DNA of 64,000 nucleotides from Actinomadura flavalba DSM 45200 (GCF_000374305.1 NZ_KB894098.1:186001-250000); one strand, 5' to 3'. Numbered from the stretch's first letter, positions 33,792 through 43,266 are shown. The notes: generated from the letters alone by a model not told the origin. Numbers and translations are program-made.

Positions 33792-36700
33792 TCAGCTCTG
33801 CGCGGCGGCCATGATGGCCTCGTCGACGTCGCGGCCCTCGGCGCGGGCGGCCTCGGCCGCCTGGAGCACCCGCCGGTAGTCCCGCGGCATGATCTTGGTG
33901 AAGCGGGCGGCGGCCGAGTCCCAGTCGGCCAGCAGCTTCTCGGCGACGGTGGAGCCGGTCTCGGCCGCGTGCTTCTCCACCAGGCCGCGGACGAAGTCGG
34001 CGTCCTCGCCGGTGAGCGGTTCGAGGTCGACCATCTCGCCGTTGACGCGCTCGGTGACCAGGTCCAGGACGTAGGCGACGCCGCCGGACATGCCGGCCGC
34101 GATGTTGCGCCCGGTGCGGCCGAGGATGATCGTCCGGCCGCCCGTCATGTACTCCAGGGCGTGGTCTCCGACGCCCTCGACGACGGCGGTGGCGCCGGAG
34201 TTGCGGACGCAGAACCGCTCACCGACGATGCCCCGGGCGAACAGCTCGCCGGCGGTGGCGCCGTACAGCAGGACGTTGCCGCCGATGATCTGCTGTTCGG
34301 CCTCGAACGCCGCGTCCGCCGGGGGCCGCAGCGTGATGCGGCCGCCCGACAGGCCCTTGCCGACGTAGTCGTTGGCGTCGCCGGTGAGGCGCAGCGTGAT
34401 GCCGCGCGGCACGAACGCGCCGAAGGAGTTGCCCGCCGACCCGGTGAACGCGATGTCGATGGTGTCGTCGGGCAGGCCCTCGCCGCCCCACTTGCGGGTG
34501 ACCTCGTGGCCGAGCATCGTGCCGACGGTGCGGTTGACGTTGCGGATCGGCAGGTCGAGGGTGACCTTGTCACCGAACGCGATGGCGCCCTCGGCGAGCT
34601 GGATCAGCGTGTTGTCCAGGGCCTTCTCCAGGCCGTGGTCCTGGCCGGTGACCTGGCGCAGCGCGGCGCCGTCCGCGACCTGCGGACGGTGCAGGATCGG
34701 TGACAGGTCCAGCCCGGCGGCCTTCCAGTGGTCGACGGCCTCGCGGGTGTCGATCATCTCGACGTGGCCGACGGCCTCGTCCAGCGACCGGAACCCGAGC
34801 GCCGCCAGGTACTCGCGTACCTCCTGGGCGACGAACTCGAAGAAGTTCACCACGAACTCGGGCTTGCCGGAGAACCGCTCGCGCAGCACCGGGTTCTGGG
34901 TGGCGACGCCGACCGGGCAGGTGTCCAGGTGGCAGACGCGCATCATGATGCAGCCCGACACCACCAGCGGCGCGGTCGCGAAGCCGAACTCCTCGGCGCC
35001 GAGCAGCGCCGCGATGACGACGTCGCGGCCGGTCTTCATCTGGCCGTCGGCCTGCACGACGATGCGGTCGCGCAGCCCGTTGAGCAGCAGCGTCTGCTGC
35101 GTCTCGGCCAGCCCCAGCTCCCAGGGGGCGCCGGCGTGCTTGAGCGACGTCAGCGGGGACGCGCCGGTGCCGCCGTCGTGGCCGGAGATCAGCACGACGT
35201 CCGCGTGGGCCTTGGACACGCCCGCCGCGACCGTGCCGACGCCGACCTCGGCGACGAGCTTGACGTGCACGCGCGCGACCGGGTTGGCGTTCTTGAGGTC
35301 GTGGATGAGCTGGGCGAGGTCCTCGATGGAGTAGATGTCGTGGTGCGGCGGCGGCGAGATGAGGCCGACGCCGGGCGTGGAGTGCCGCGTCTTGGCGACC
35401 CACGGGTACACCTTGTGGCCGGGGAGCTGCCCGCCCTCGCCGGGCTTGGCGCCCTGCGCCATCTTGATCTGGATGTCGTCGGCGTTGGTGAGGTACTCCG
35501 ACGTCACGCCGAACCGGCCGGACGCGACCTGCTTGATCGCGCTGCGGCGCAGGTCGCCGTTGGCGTCGGGCGTGAACCGCGCCGGGTCCTCGCCGCCCTC
35601 ACCGGTGTTGGACTTGCCGCCGAGGCGGTTCATCGCGATGGCGAGGGTCTCGTGCGCCTCGGCGGAGATGGAGCCGTAGGACATCGCGCCGGTGGAGAAC
35701 CGCTTGACGATCTCCGCGACGGGCTCGACCTCGTCGATCGGCACCGGCGGGCGCTCGCCCTCCTTGAGCTTGAACAGGCCGCGCAGCGTCATGAGCTGCT
35801 CGGACTGGGAGTCGACCTTGCCGGTGTACTCCTTGTAGATCTCGTACTGGCGGGTGCGGGTGGCGTGCTGGAGCTTGAACACCGTGTCCGGGTTGAACAG
35901 GTGCAGTTCGCCCTCGCGGCGCCACTGGTACTCGCCGCCGACCTCCAGCGTGCGGTGCGCCGGGTCGTTGCCGCCCGGCGGGTAGGCACGGCGGTGCCGC
36001 TGCGCCACCTCGGTGGCCAGGACGTCGAAGCCGACGCCGCCCAGCCGCGAGGTGGTGCCGGTGAAGGCGCGGTCCACGACCTCGGCGCCCAGGCCGATCG
36101 CCTCGAAGATCTGCGCGCCGGTGTAGGACGCGACCGTCGAAACGCCGATCTTGGACATGACCTTCAGGACGCCCTTGCCGTACGCCTTGACGAGGTTGCG
36201 GGACGCCTTGTCGGGGTCCAGGTCCTGCAGGGCGCCGGTGGCGATGAGGTCCTGGACGGTCTCGATCGCCAGGTACGGGTTGATCGCCGAGGCGCCGTAC
36301 CCGATGAGCAGCGCCATGTGGTGGCACTCGCGGGCCTCGCCGGTCTCGATCACCAGGCCGACCTGCGTACGGGTCTTCTCCCGGATCAGGTGGTGGTGGA
36401 CGGCGCCGGTGAGCAGCAGCGACGGGATCGCCGCGCGCGCCGAGTTGGCGCCCCGGTCGGACAGGACGAGGATGCGGGCGCCGTCGTCGATCGCGCGCGT
36501 CACCTCGGCGCAGATCTCCTCCAGCCGCGCCTCCAGCGCCTCGCCGCCCCCGGCGACGTCGTAGAGGCCGTGCACGACGTGGGCGCGCAGGTGCGGCAGG
36601 TCGCCGCCGTCGTCGATGTGGATGATCTTGGACAGTTCCTCGTTGTCCAGGATCGGCGTGGGCAGCACCAGGCGGCGACAGGAGTCCGGGCCCGGCTCCA

Positions 36701-38348
36701 GCAGGTTGCCCTCGGGGCCGAGGGTCGACTGGAGGCTGGTCACCAGCTCCTCGCGGATGGCGTCCAGCGGCGGGTTCGTGACCTGCGCGAAGAGCTGCTT
36801 GAAGTAGTCGAACAGCAGGCGGGGACGCTCCGACAGCACGGCGATCGGAGTGTCGGTGCCCATCGAGCCGATCGGCTCGGCGCCGGTGCGGGCCATCGGC
36901 GTCAGGATGATCCGCTGCTCTTCGAGGGTGTAGCCGAACGTCTGCTGGCGCTTGACGAGCGTCTCGTGCGTCGGGACCTCGCGCTCGCGGTGCGGCAGCT
37001 CCTCGAACCGGACGAGGCCCTCGTGCAGCCACTCGCCGTAGGGGTGCTCGGCGGCCAGCTCGGCCTTGACCTCGTCGTCCTCGACGATCCGTCCGGCGGC
37101 GGTGTCCACCAGGAAGATCTTGCCGGGCTGGAGGCGGCCCTTGCGGACGACCTTGTCGGACGGGATGTCCAGCACGCCCGCCTCGGACGCCAGCACGACG
37201 AAGCCCTCGTCGGTCACCCAGTACCGGCCGGGACGCAGCCCGTTGCGGTCCAGGACGGCGCCGACGACGGTGCCGTCGGTGAACGTGACGGAGGCGGGGC
37301 CGTCCCACGCCTCCATGAGGGTGGAGTGGAACTCGTAGAAGGCCCGGCGGGCCGGGTCCATCTCGGTGTGGTTCTCCCACGCCTCGGGGATCATCATCAG
37401 CACCGCGTGCGGCAGCGACCGGCCGCCCAGGTGCAGCAGCTCCAGGCACTCGTCGAACGACGCGGTGTCGCTGGCCTCGATGTCGATGACGGGGTTGATG
37501 CGCGCCAGGTCGCCGGGCAGCAGGTCGGACTTCAGCAGCGCCTCGCGGGCGCGCATCCAGTTCCGGTTGCCCTTGACCGTGTTGATCTCGCCGTTGTGGG
37601 CGACGAACCGGTACGGGTGCGCCAGCTCCCACGCCGGGAACGTGTTGGTCGAGAACCGCGAGTGCACGAGCGCGATGGCGCTGGTGAAGCGGCGGTCCGA
37701 CAGGTCGGGGAAGAACGGTTCGAGCTGCGGCGTCGTCAGCATGCCCTTGTACACGATCGTCCGCGACGACAGCGAGGGGAAGTAGACGCGGACGTCCTGC
37801 TCGGCGCGCTCGCGCATGCAGAACACGACGCGGTCCAGCTCCAGGCCCGTCGTGCCCGCGAACGGGCCGTCGGCGGCGGCCGTCACGAAGAACTGCGCGA
37901 AGTGCGGCATGACGCGGCGCGCGGCGGGGCCCGCGAACGCGGTGTCGATCGGCAGCTCGCGCCAGCCGAGCGGGGACAGGCCCTCCTCGGCGCACAGCGC
38001 CTCGACGTGCGCCACGGCCTCGGCGCGCTCGGCGGCGTCGGCGGGCAGGAAGGCGACACCGGCGGCGTAGGCGCCGGCCGAGGGCAGCGCGAAGTCGACG
38101 ACCTCGCGGAAGAACGCGTCCGGGATCTGGACGAGGATGCCCACGCCGTCACCGTCGTCGGGCTCCGCGCCGACCGCGCCGCGATGGTCCAGATTCTTCA
38201 GGACGGTCAGGGCGTTCTGGACGATGTCATGGCTCTGGCGGCCGTGCAGGTCCGCCACCATCCCGACGCCGCAGGCGTCGTGCTCGTTCGCCGGGTCGTA
38301 GAGGCCCTGGTTCTGGGGGCGGCCCGGTGTGAGGGCAGCAGCAGCCAT
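33792..38348 (-). CDS. gltB: Glutamate synthase large subunit
   Basis: 1518 residues. It transfers the amide of glutamine to 2-oxoglutarate. A 25-residue propeptide precedes Cys26 (HDACGVGMV), the nucleophile of the N-terminal amidotransferase; then come the central domain, the FMN-binding synthase domain (STGAMSYGSIS, SGHDGGTGASPL) with the 3Fe-4S Cys cluster CIMMRVCHLDTCPVG, and the C-terminal GXGXG beta-helix. ATG at 38346-38348 is preferred over the TTG one codon earlier because of GGGAGG spacing. A DasR-like palindrome lies about 165 bp upstream. Confidence 0.97.
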   Translation of the reverse strand: MAAAALTPGRPQNQGLYDPANEHDACGVGMVADLHGRQSHDIVQNALTVLKNLDHRGAVGAEPDDGDGVGILVQIPDAFFREVVDFALPSAGAYAAGVAFLPADAAERAEAVAHVEALCAEEGLSPLGWRELPIDTAFAGPAARRVMPHFAQFFVTAAADGPFAGTTGLELDRVVFCMRERAEQDVRVYFPSLSSRTIVYKGMLTTPQLEPFFPDLSDRRFTSAIALVHSRFSTNTFPAWELAHPYRFVAHNGEINTVKGNRNWMRAREALLKSDLLPGDLARINPVIDIEASDTASFDECLELLHLGGRSLPHAVLMMIPEAWENHTEMDPARRAFYEFHSTLMEAWDGPASVTFTDGTVVGAVLDRNGLRPGRYWVTDEGFVVLASEAGVLDIPSDKVVRKGRLQPGKIFLVDTAAGRIVEDDEVKAELAAEHPYGEWLHEGLVRFEELPHREREVPTHETLVKRQQTFGYTLEEQRIILTPMARTGAEPIGSMGTDTPIAVLSERPRLLFDYFKQLFAQVTNPPLDAIREELVTSLQSTLGPEGNLLEPGPDSCRRLVLPTPILDNEELSKIIHIDDGGDLPHLRAHVVHGLYDVAGGGEALEARLEEICAEVTRAIDDGARILVLSDRGANSARAAIPSLLLTGAVHHHLIREKTRTQVGLVIETGEARECHHMALLIGYGASAINPYLAIETVQDLIATGALQDLDPDKASRNLVKAYGKGVLKVMSKIGVSTVASYTGAQIFEAIGLGAEVVDRAFTGTTSRLGGVGFDVLATEVAQRHRRAYPPGGNDPAHRTLEVGGEYQWRREGELHLFNPDTVFKLQHATRTRQYEIYKEYTGKVDSQSEQLMTLRGLFKLKEGERPPVPIDEVEPVAEIVKRFSTGAMSYGSISAEAHETLAIAMNRLGGKSNTGEGGEDPARFTPDANGDLRRSAIKQVASGRFGVTSEYLTNADDIQIKMAQGAKPGEGGQLPGHKVYPWVAKTRHSTPGVGLISPPPHHDIYSIEDLAQLIHDLKNANPVARVHVKLVAEVGVGTVAAGVSKAHADVVLISGHDGGTGASPLTSLKHAGAPWELGLAETQQTLLLNGLRDRIVVQADGQMKTGRDVVIAALLGAEEFGFATAPLVVSGCIMMRVCHLDTCPVGVATQNPVLRERFSGKPEFVVNFFEFVAQEVREYLAALGFRSLDEAVGHVEMIDTREAVDHWKAAGLDLSPILHRPQVADGAALRQVTGQDHGLEKALDNTLIQLAEGAIAFGDKVTLDLPIRNVNRTVGTMLGHEVTRKWGGEGLPDDTIDIAFTGSAGNSFGAFVPRGITLRLTGDANDYVGKGLSGGRITLRPPADAAFEAEQQIIGGNVLLYGATAGELFARGIVGERFCVRNSGATAVVEGVGDHALEYMTGGRTIILGRTGRNIAAGMSGGVAYVLDLVTERVNGEMVDLEPLTGEDADFVRGLVEKHAAETGSTVAEKLLADWDSAAARFTKIMPRDYRRVLQAAEAARAEGRDVDEAIMAAAQS

Positions 38349-38659
38349 CAACCCTCCCGTCGTCGTCGTGTCACTGCTTCTGAGGTCAGTGCAGTCCGGG
38401 ACGACGTTGGCCCTGCTGCGGTGTGAAGACCTTACATCACTGCCGGGATCATGCCCGACACGACCGGATCGCGAAACTTCGCGGCGGGCATGGATGTGTC
38501 GTCGTCCCCGAGTGGTTTAGACCAGAATACCTAGCCCATGTTTGGACATATCGCCCTGACCTCGGTGATCATCGTCACCGGAGGCCGATGTTTAGGCGAT
38601 GCCCGGAGCGGCAGGTTCGCAAACCGGGCGCCGGTTCGGGGCTCTGGCGGGGGCCTTCG
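38349..38659. other. gltB upstream region
   Basis: 311 bp without a gene between gltB and the repeat-rich membrane protein. It holds the DasR-like site at 38511-38526, a TATTCT box on the minus strand touching that site (a possible gltB -10), and a small inverted repeat GGTGA/TCACC at 38564-38579. Nothing else recognised. Confidence 0.5.
38511..38526. promoter_or_regulatory. GntR/DasR-like operator upstream of gltB
   Basis: AGTGGTTTAGACCAGA contains TGGTTTAGACCA, one base from the DasR-type palindrome TGGTCTAGACCA. On the minus strand TATTCT directly abuts it, so a bound regulator would cover the transcription start of gltB. It matches the site upstream of pyk. Confidence 0.55.
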
Positions 38660-40543
38660 TCAGCGGGTCCGGGCGGCGCGGTTCAGCACCGCCGGGGGCT
38701 GCCCGCCCGCGATCAGCAGCGACAGCAGCGCCTCGTCGGACTCCGCACCCCGGCCGTCCAGCCGCTCCGCCCACGCCACCACCGCGTAGTGGCCGAGCGC
38801 CAGCCCGCGCGCCATGCCGAAGCCGCGCCCGAACCCCTGGCCCGCGTCCTTCGCCGTCAGCGGCAGGACGAACCCGGCGCCGCGCGCCGCGTCCAGGCCC
38901 GCGACGAGACGTTCGGCCTCCTCCCGTCCGGCCAGGTTGAACACCGTCACCGACAGCACGTGCCCCGGCTCCGGGTCGGGCGCCGCGTACAGGGTGCGGG
39001 CCGCCTGCGTGCAGCCGCCCCGCATCAGCTCGGCGGCCACGCCCCGGCCCCACACGGCGGCCGTGCAGTCGGCGTCCAGCCGCTCGGCGCGGCGCGTCAG
39101 CGTGCCCGGGACGCCGTCGGCGTCGAGCTTCTTCGCCGCCGACGGGAACGCCTCGCGCTCGGTCAGGGGCTTCGGGTCGCCCGCGCGGTCGGCGAGCGCG
39201 GCGTACACCTCGTCCGACGGGGAGCTGGAGTACGACGCCGGAGACGGCCCGCTCTGCGCCACGTGCCCCACCTCGGGAGCGGGCGCGGGCGCGGCCTCGT
39301 CGCCGCCGCGCAGCACGAACACCGCTCCCCCGGCCAGCAGCACCACCCCGAGCACGACGGCCGCCACGAAGTAGCCCCGCCCCCCGGACCACCGGCTCCT
39401 CACGGGCCGGTCATGCCCCGCCCCACCGGACGGCACACGCCCGTCCACACGCGGCCGCGGCGACCGACGCCCCACCGGCCGCGCCCCCCGCCCACCAGAC
39501 CCACGACCAGAGACTCCCCGCCGAGCAGACCGACCCTCCAACGACTCCCGCCCACCCCCACCACGCCCGGCGGATTCCCGCCCCAAGGCATCACGGCCGC
39601 CTGACGCGCCCCCGAAGGACGCACGATCACCGGACTCGCGCCGCACGGGACCACGCCCGGCGGATTCCCGGCCCGAGGCATCACGACCGACCGACGCGCG
39701 CCCCGTGGACGCGCGGTCGCCGGGATCGCGCCGCGCGGGACCACGCCCGGCGGATTCCCGGCTGGAGGCATCGCGACCGGACGACGCGCGGCCGGTGGAC
39801 GGGCGGTCGCCGGACTCGCGCCGCGCGGGATCGTGTCCGACGGGTTCCGTGCCTGGGACATTGCGGCCCGACGGCGCGTGCCCCGTGAAGGCACGCTCGC
39901 CGGACTCGCGGCGTACGGGATCGTGTCCGGCGGGTTCCAAGCCTGGGGAGTCGCGGCCGACCGGCGCGCGGCCGGTGGAGGCGCGGTCGCCGGGATCGCG
40001 CCGCTCGGAATCGTGTCCGGCGGGTTCCCGGCGCGGGGCATCGCGGCCGACCGACGCGCGGCCCGTGGAGGCGCGGTCGCTGGTCTCGCGCCTCGCGGGG
40101 CCACGCCCGGCGGGTTCCCGGCCGGAGGCGTCGCGGGCGGACGGGGCGCGGCCAGAGGGCGCGCGGTCGCCGGACTCGCGGCGCGCGGGATCGTGTCCGG
40201 CGGATTCCAAGCCTGGGGAACTGCGGCCGACCGGCGCGCGGCCAGTGGGGGCGCGGTCGCCTGGATCGCGCCTCGCGGGATCGTGTCCGGCGGGTTCCCG
40301 GCGCGGGGCATCGCGGCCGACCGACGCGCGGCCCGTGGAGGCGCGGTCGCTGGTCTCGCGGCGCGCGGGGTCGTGTCCGGTGGGTTCTCGGCCTGGGGTG
40401 TTGCGGCCCGGGGCGTCGCGGCGGGTGGGTGCGCGGTCGACTGGGTCGCGTCGTGCGGGATCGCGGCCGGTGGAGGGGCGGTCGCCGGGATCGCGGCGAG
40501 CGGCCGGGCGGCGTGGGGCGCGGTCGCGATCGTCGTGCCGCAC
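38660..40543 (-). CDS. Single-pass membrane protein with a long basic N-terminal tail of 30-residue repeats
   Basis: 627 residues. Residues 31-330 are ten near-exact 30-residue repeats of the type RRESGDRASTGRASVGRDA followed by SGRESAGRGPA; units recur in a three-unit super-pattern. A membrane helix is at about 391-411 (YFVAAVVLGVVLLAGGAVFV) and a 210-residue C-terminal domain, by positive-inside rule outside the cell, is homologous to the next gene (shared GAGFVLPL, GHYAV.AW, DC.A..WG). The GTG start is 3 bp after the upstream stop, so translation is coupled. The repeat DNA is also open in other frames, but the membrane helix and homologous domain fix this one. Function unknown. Confidence 0.7.
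   Translation of the reverse strand: MRHDDRDRAPRRPAARRDPGDRPSTGRDPARRDPVDRAPTRRDAPGRNTPGREPTGHDPARRETSDRASTGRASVGRDAPRREPAGHDPARRDPGDRAPTGRAPVGRSSPGLESAGHDPARRESGDRAPSGRAPSARDASGREPAGRGPARRETSDRASTGRASVGRDAPRREPAGHDSERRDPGDRASTGRAPVGRDSPGLEPAGHDPVRRESGERAFTGHAPSGRNVPGTEPVGHDPARRESGDRPSTGRASSGRDASSRESAGRGPARRDPGDRASTGRASVGRDASGRESAGRGPVRRESGDRASFGGASGGRDALGRESAGRGGGGRESLEGRSARRGVSGRGSGGRGARPVGRRSPRPRVDGRVPSGGAGHDRPVRSRWSGGRGYFVAAVVLGVVLLAGGAVFVLRGGDEAAPAPAPEVGHVAQSGPSPASYSSSPSDEVYAALADRAGDPKPLTEREAFPSAAKKLDADGVPGTLTRRAERLDADCTAAVWGRGVAAELMRGGCTQAARTLYAAPDPEPGHVLSVTVFNLAGREEAERLVAGLDAARGAGFVLPLTAKDAGQGFGRGFGMARGLALGHYAVVAWAERLDGRGAESDEALLSLLIAGGQPPAVLNRAARTR
39554..40453 (-). repeat. 90-bp in-frame tandem repeats encoding Arg/Asp/Ser-rich units
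   Basis: Ten consecutive 90-bp units within the gene at 38660-40543. Units 3 and 6 are almost identical, as are 4 and 7, showing a 270-bp higher-order period that points to duplication of three-unit blocks. Confidence 0.85.
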
Positions 40544-40546
40544 GGG

Positions 40547-41335
40547 TCAGCGGCGTCCGTCGGCCATCTGGACCCGGACCCACACGAAGTCGACCGGGTA
40601 CTCGATGGGGAGGCTCGCCTCCAGGAGTTCGTTCAGGGACGCGGGGTCGGCGCCGCCAGCCTTCTGCACCCAGGCCAGGACCGCGTAATGGCCGCGCGCC
40701 TGCGCGAACGCCGAGCTGAAGCCCTTCACGAACGGCGGGGCGCCCTCGGGGTTCAGCGGCAGCACGAATCCGGCGCCGTTGGCGGGGTCGAGCGAACGCA
40801 GGATCTGCTGCACGCCCGCGGCGTCGGCCAGGTCGATCGCGATGAACTGTCCGCTGAAGCGCTTGTCCGCGCTGAGGTAGGCGCCGCGCACGATCGCGCG
40901 GCACTGCGCCTTGGCCAGGTCCTGCTGGAGGACGGCGCCCCAGGAGACGGCCTTGCAGTCCTTGCTGAGGTGCGTGCCGGTGAGGGCGAAGGTGAGCCCG
41001 CCGCCCTTGACGGTCTTGGTGTCGGCGCCGAACACCTCCTCGACGGTCAGCTCGCGGGGGTCGGCGGCGCGCTTGGCGATCGCCGTCGTGCCCTCGTCCC
41101 CGAAGTCGGGCGTGTAGGCGGTCGGCTCGATCCGCTGTTCGGGCGGCGGCCCGGCGGCCTTATCGTCGCCGCCGCCCAGCAGGAACACGGCCCCGGCCGC
41201 CAGCGCCAGCACGACGACCAGCGCCGTGGCACCGAACAGCAGCTTCGGCTTGGCGCCGCCCTCGCGCCCGCCGTTCCTCCTGCCCGGAGGGCTGTCAGTT
41301 CCCGCGCCCGAACCCGCGCCACGTGCCTCGATCAC
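40547..41335 (-). CDS. Single-pass membrane protein, paralogue of the downstream repeat protein
   Basis: 262 residues from GTG at 41333-41335. A short basic N-terminus (GGREGGAKPK) leads to one membrane helix (about 32-54, LLFGATALVVVLALAAGAVFLLG) and a C-terminal domain with HLSKDCKAVSWGAVLQQDL, GAGFVLPLNPEG and GHYAVLAWVQKAGG, shared with the neighbour. Two conserved cysteines (DC.A and the later QCR) could form a disulfide outside the cell, and DsbA/VKOR homologues lie 2 kb upstream. I do not recognise the domain family. Confidence 0.75.
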   Translation of the reverse strand: MIEARGAGSGAGTDSPPGRRNGGREGGAKPKLLFGATALVVVLALAAGAVFLLGGGDDKAAGPPPEQRIEPTAYTPDFGDEGTTAIAKRAADPRELTVEEVFGADTKTVKGGGLTFALTGTHLSKDCKAVSWGAVLQQDLAKAQCRAIVRGAYLSADKRFSGQFIAIDLADAAGVQQILRSLDPANGAGFVLPLNPEGAPPFVKGFSSAFAQARGHYAVLAWVQKAGGADPASLNELLEASLPIEYPVDFVWVRVQMADGRR

Positions 41336-41369
41336 AGACGTGAGCCTAGCGCTCGCCCCGGCCCGGCCG

Positions 41370-41383
41370 CGCCCAAAAGGGCG
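41370..41383 (-). terminator. Small hairpin after lgt
   Basis: CGCCC-AAAA-GGGCG (TTTT loop on the minus strand) lies 26 bp past the lgt stop. It is a weak candidate terminator. Confidence 0.3.
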
Positions 41384-41408
41384 ATTCCTCCGTATTGCAC
41401 GCGAGCCC

Positions 41409-43151
41409 TCAGCCTTCGCCCTTCACAGACCCGCCCCGGGCCTTGCCCACGGACTCCCCCGACGCCCCGACGTCCCCGCCGGAAGGCTTCTCGACGTCCC
41501 CGTCGCCCTTGGCGGCAGGGTCCTCGATGGGCTCGATGGCGGCCGCGCCATTCCCCGGCGAAGCGGCAACGGAGGGCGCACCCACCGCCTCGTCACCCGC
41601 ACCGGCCTTCTCCCCGGACGCACCGACCGGCCCGTCAGCCCCGGCGGTGGAATCAGCGCCCTCTCGCACACGCGCGCCGTCCGGCTCCCCGGCTTCGGCG
41701 ACAGGCTCGTCGACCGGCTCGACGGCCCTGTCCGCACGCGCGTCGTCCGGCTCCTCGGCCTTGGCCCCGGGGTTGTCGACCGACTCAGCCGCCTTGGCCA
41801 CATGCGCGTCGTCCGGCTCATCCGCCTTGGCCACAGGCACGCCGTCCGTATCGTCGGCCTTGGCCGCAGGCCCGTCGACCGGCACGTCCGCCTTGGCCAC
41901 GCGCGCGTCATCCGACTCGCCCGCCTTGGCCGCAGGCCCGTCGACCGGCTCAGCCGCCTCGACCACACGCGCGCCGTCCGGCACATCCGCCTCGACCACG
42001 CGCGCGTCATCCGACTCACCGGCCTTGGCCGCAGACCCGTCGACCGGCTTCTCGGACTTGGCCCCGGGGTTATCGACCGGCTCATCCGCCTTGGCCGCAC
42101 GCACGTCGACCGGCTTCTCTGGCTTGGCCCCAGGGTCGTCGACCGGCTCGTCCGTCTTGGCCGCGCGCGTGTCGTTCGGCTCGTCGGGCTTGATCGCGGG
42201 GGGCTTGGCTTTCTCGTCGGTGGGTTCGGCGGCATCCGCGTCGGCCGGTCGGGGCGACTGGTCTTCCGGATCGGTGTCCTCGTTCGTGCCCGGCTCCGGG
42301 TCGGCGGGGGCCGCGCCGACCGCCTCCGGGGTCGTCTTGTTCCGGGCCCAGTACAGGTAGGCGACGGCGCCGAGGAAGATGATCAGCGCGGTCCAGTCGT
42401 TGAGGCGCAGGCCGAGGACGTGGTGGGCGTCGTCGATGCGCAGCCACTCGATCCAGAAGCGCCCGGCGGTGTAGCCCGCGACGTACAGCGCGAACGCCCG
42501 GCCGTGCGTCAGCTTCCAGCGGCGGTCGGCCCAGATGACGAGCACCGCCACGCCGACGCACCACAGCGACTCGTACAGGAACGTCGGGTGGTAGGTGGCG
42601 ACGTCGGCGTACTGCGGGTCGAGCGCGCCGTCGGCCAGCCGGGGCCGGTGCTCGACGTCGATCTCCAGCGCCCACGGCGCGTTCAGCGGACGCCCGTACA
42701 GCTCCTGGTTCCAGTAGTTGCCCCAGCGGCCGATCGCCTGGCCGAGCGCGATGCCCGGTGCGACCGCGTCCCCGAACGCCATGATCGACACGCCCCGGCG
42801 GCGGCACGCGATCCAGGCGCCCACCCCGCCCATGATCACGGCGCCCCAGATGCCGAGGCCGCCCTCCCAGATCTTCAGCGCCCGCACCGGGTCGCCGTCC
42901 GCACCGAAGTACCGCTGCCAGTCGGTGATCACGTGGTAGAGCCGGCCGCCGAGCAGCCCGAACGGCACCGCCCACACCGCGACGTCCACGACGAAGCCGG
43001 GCTGCCCGCCCTTGGCCGCCCAGCGCCGCTCGCCGAGCCACACCCCGACGATGATGCCGACGATGATCATGAGCGCGTACGCGCGGAGCGGGAACGGCCC
43101 GAGGTGCCAGACGCCCTGCGCCGGGCTCGGGATGGATGCGACCGGGTGCAT
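41409..43151 (-). CDS. lgt: Prolipoprotein diacylglyceryl transferase with long acidic repeat tail
   Basis: 580 residues from ATG at 43149-43151, about twice the usual Lgt. Residues 1-272 are a normal seven-helix Lgt, with the signature GRWGNYWNQELYG (141-153) and HPTFLYESLW. It transfers diacylglycerol from phosphatidylglycerol to the lipobox Cys; at least four lipoproteins are encoded in this window. After the last helix (about 253-268) comes a 310-residue acidic tail, expected in the cytoplasm, that includes about fifteen 11-residue repeats of type AKADEPVDGPA (331-495). Tail repeats of this kind are, to my knowledge, known in some actinobacterial Lgt proteins but not explained. Confidence 0.95.
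   Translation of the reverse strand: MHPVASIPSPAQGVWHLGPFPLRAYALMIIVGIIVGVWLGERRWAAKGGQPGFVVDVAVWAVPFGLLGGRLYHVITDWQRYFGADGDPVRALKIWEGGLGIWGAVIMGGVGAWIACRRRGVSIMAFGDAVAPGIALGQAIGRWGNYWNQELYGRPLNAPWALEIDVEHRPRLADGALDPQYADVATYHPTFLYESLWCVGVAVLVIWADRRWKLTHGRAFALYVAGYTAGRFWIEWLRIDDAHHVLGLRLNDWTALIIFLGAVAYLYWARNKTTPEAVGAAPADPEPGTNEDTDPEDQSPRPADADAAEPTDEKAKPPAIKPDEPNDTRAAKTDEPVDDPGAKPEKPVDVRAAKADEPVDNPGAKSEKPVDGSAAKAGESDDARVVEADVPDGARVVEAAEPVDGPAAKAGESDDARVAKADVPVDGPAAKADDTDGVPVAKADEPDDAHVAKAAESVDNPGAKAEEPDDARADRAVEPVDEPVAEAGEPDGARVREGADSTAGADGPVGASGEKAGAGDEAVGAPSVAASPGNGAAAIEPIEDPAAKGDGDVEKPSGGDVGASGESVGKARGGSVKGEG
41667..42161 (-). repeat. 33-bp in-frame tandem repeats in the lgt tail
   Basis: About fifteen consecutive units of 33 bp encode 11-residue motifs (for example AKAGESDDARV, AKADVPVDGPA, AKADEPDDAHV). 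Two AKAGESDDARV copies are identical three units apart. Confidence 0.85.
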
Positions 43152-43215
43152 GAGCGATGACGTTACCGCCTTCGGCGGCCTGTCCGGGCCGCCGTCCGGC
43201 ACGATCCGGAAACGC

Positions 43216-43253
43216 CTCGGGGGCGTGCCCGCGAACGCGGGCACGCCCCCGAG
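43216..43253 (-). terminator. Strong hairpin downstream of the DsbA-like gene
   Basis: CTCGGGGGCGTGCCCGC (43216-43232) pairs perfectly with GCGGGCACGCCCCCGAG (43237-43253) across a GAAC loop, starting 13 bp past the stop. It separates this gene from lgt. Confidence 0.85.
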
Positions 43254-43266
43254 GGACGGGCGGGTG

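Noticed and set aside
34728..38426. 1232-residue open frame on the + strand opposite gltB
   Set aside because: Shadow frame; composition mirrors antisense of a known enzyme and holds no motifs.
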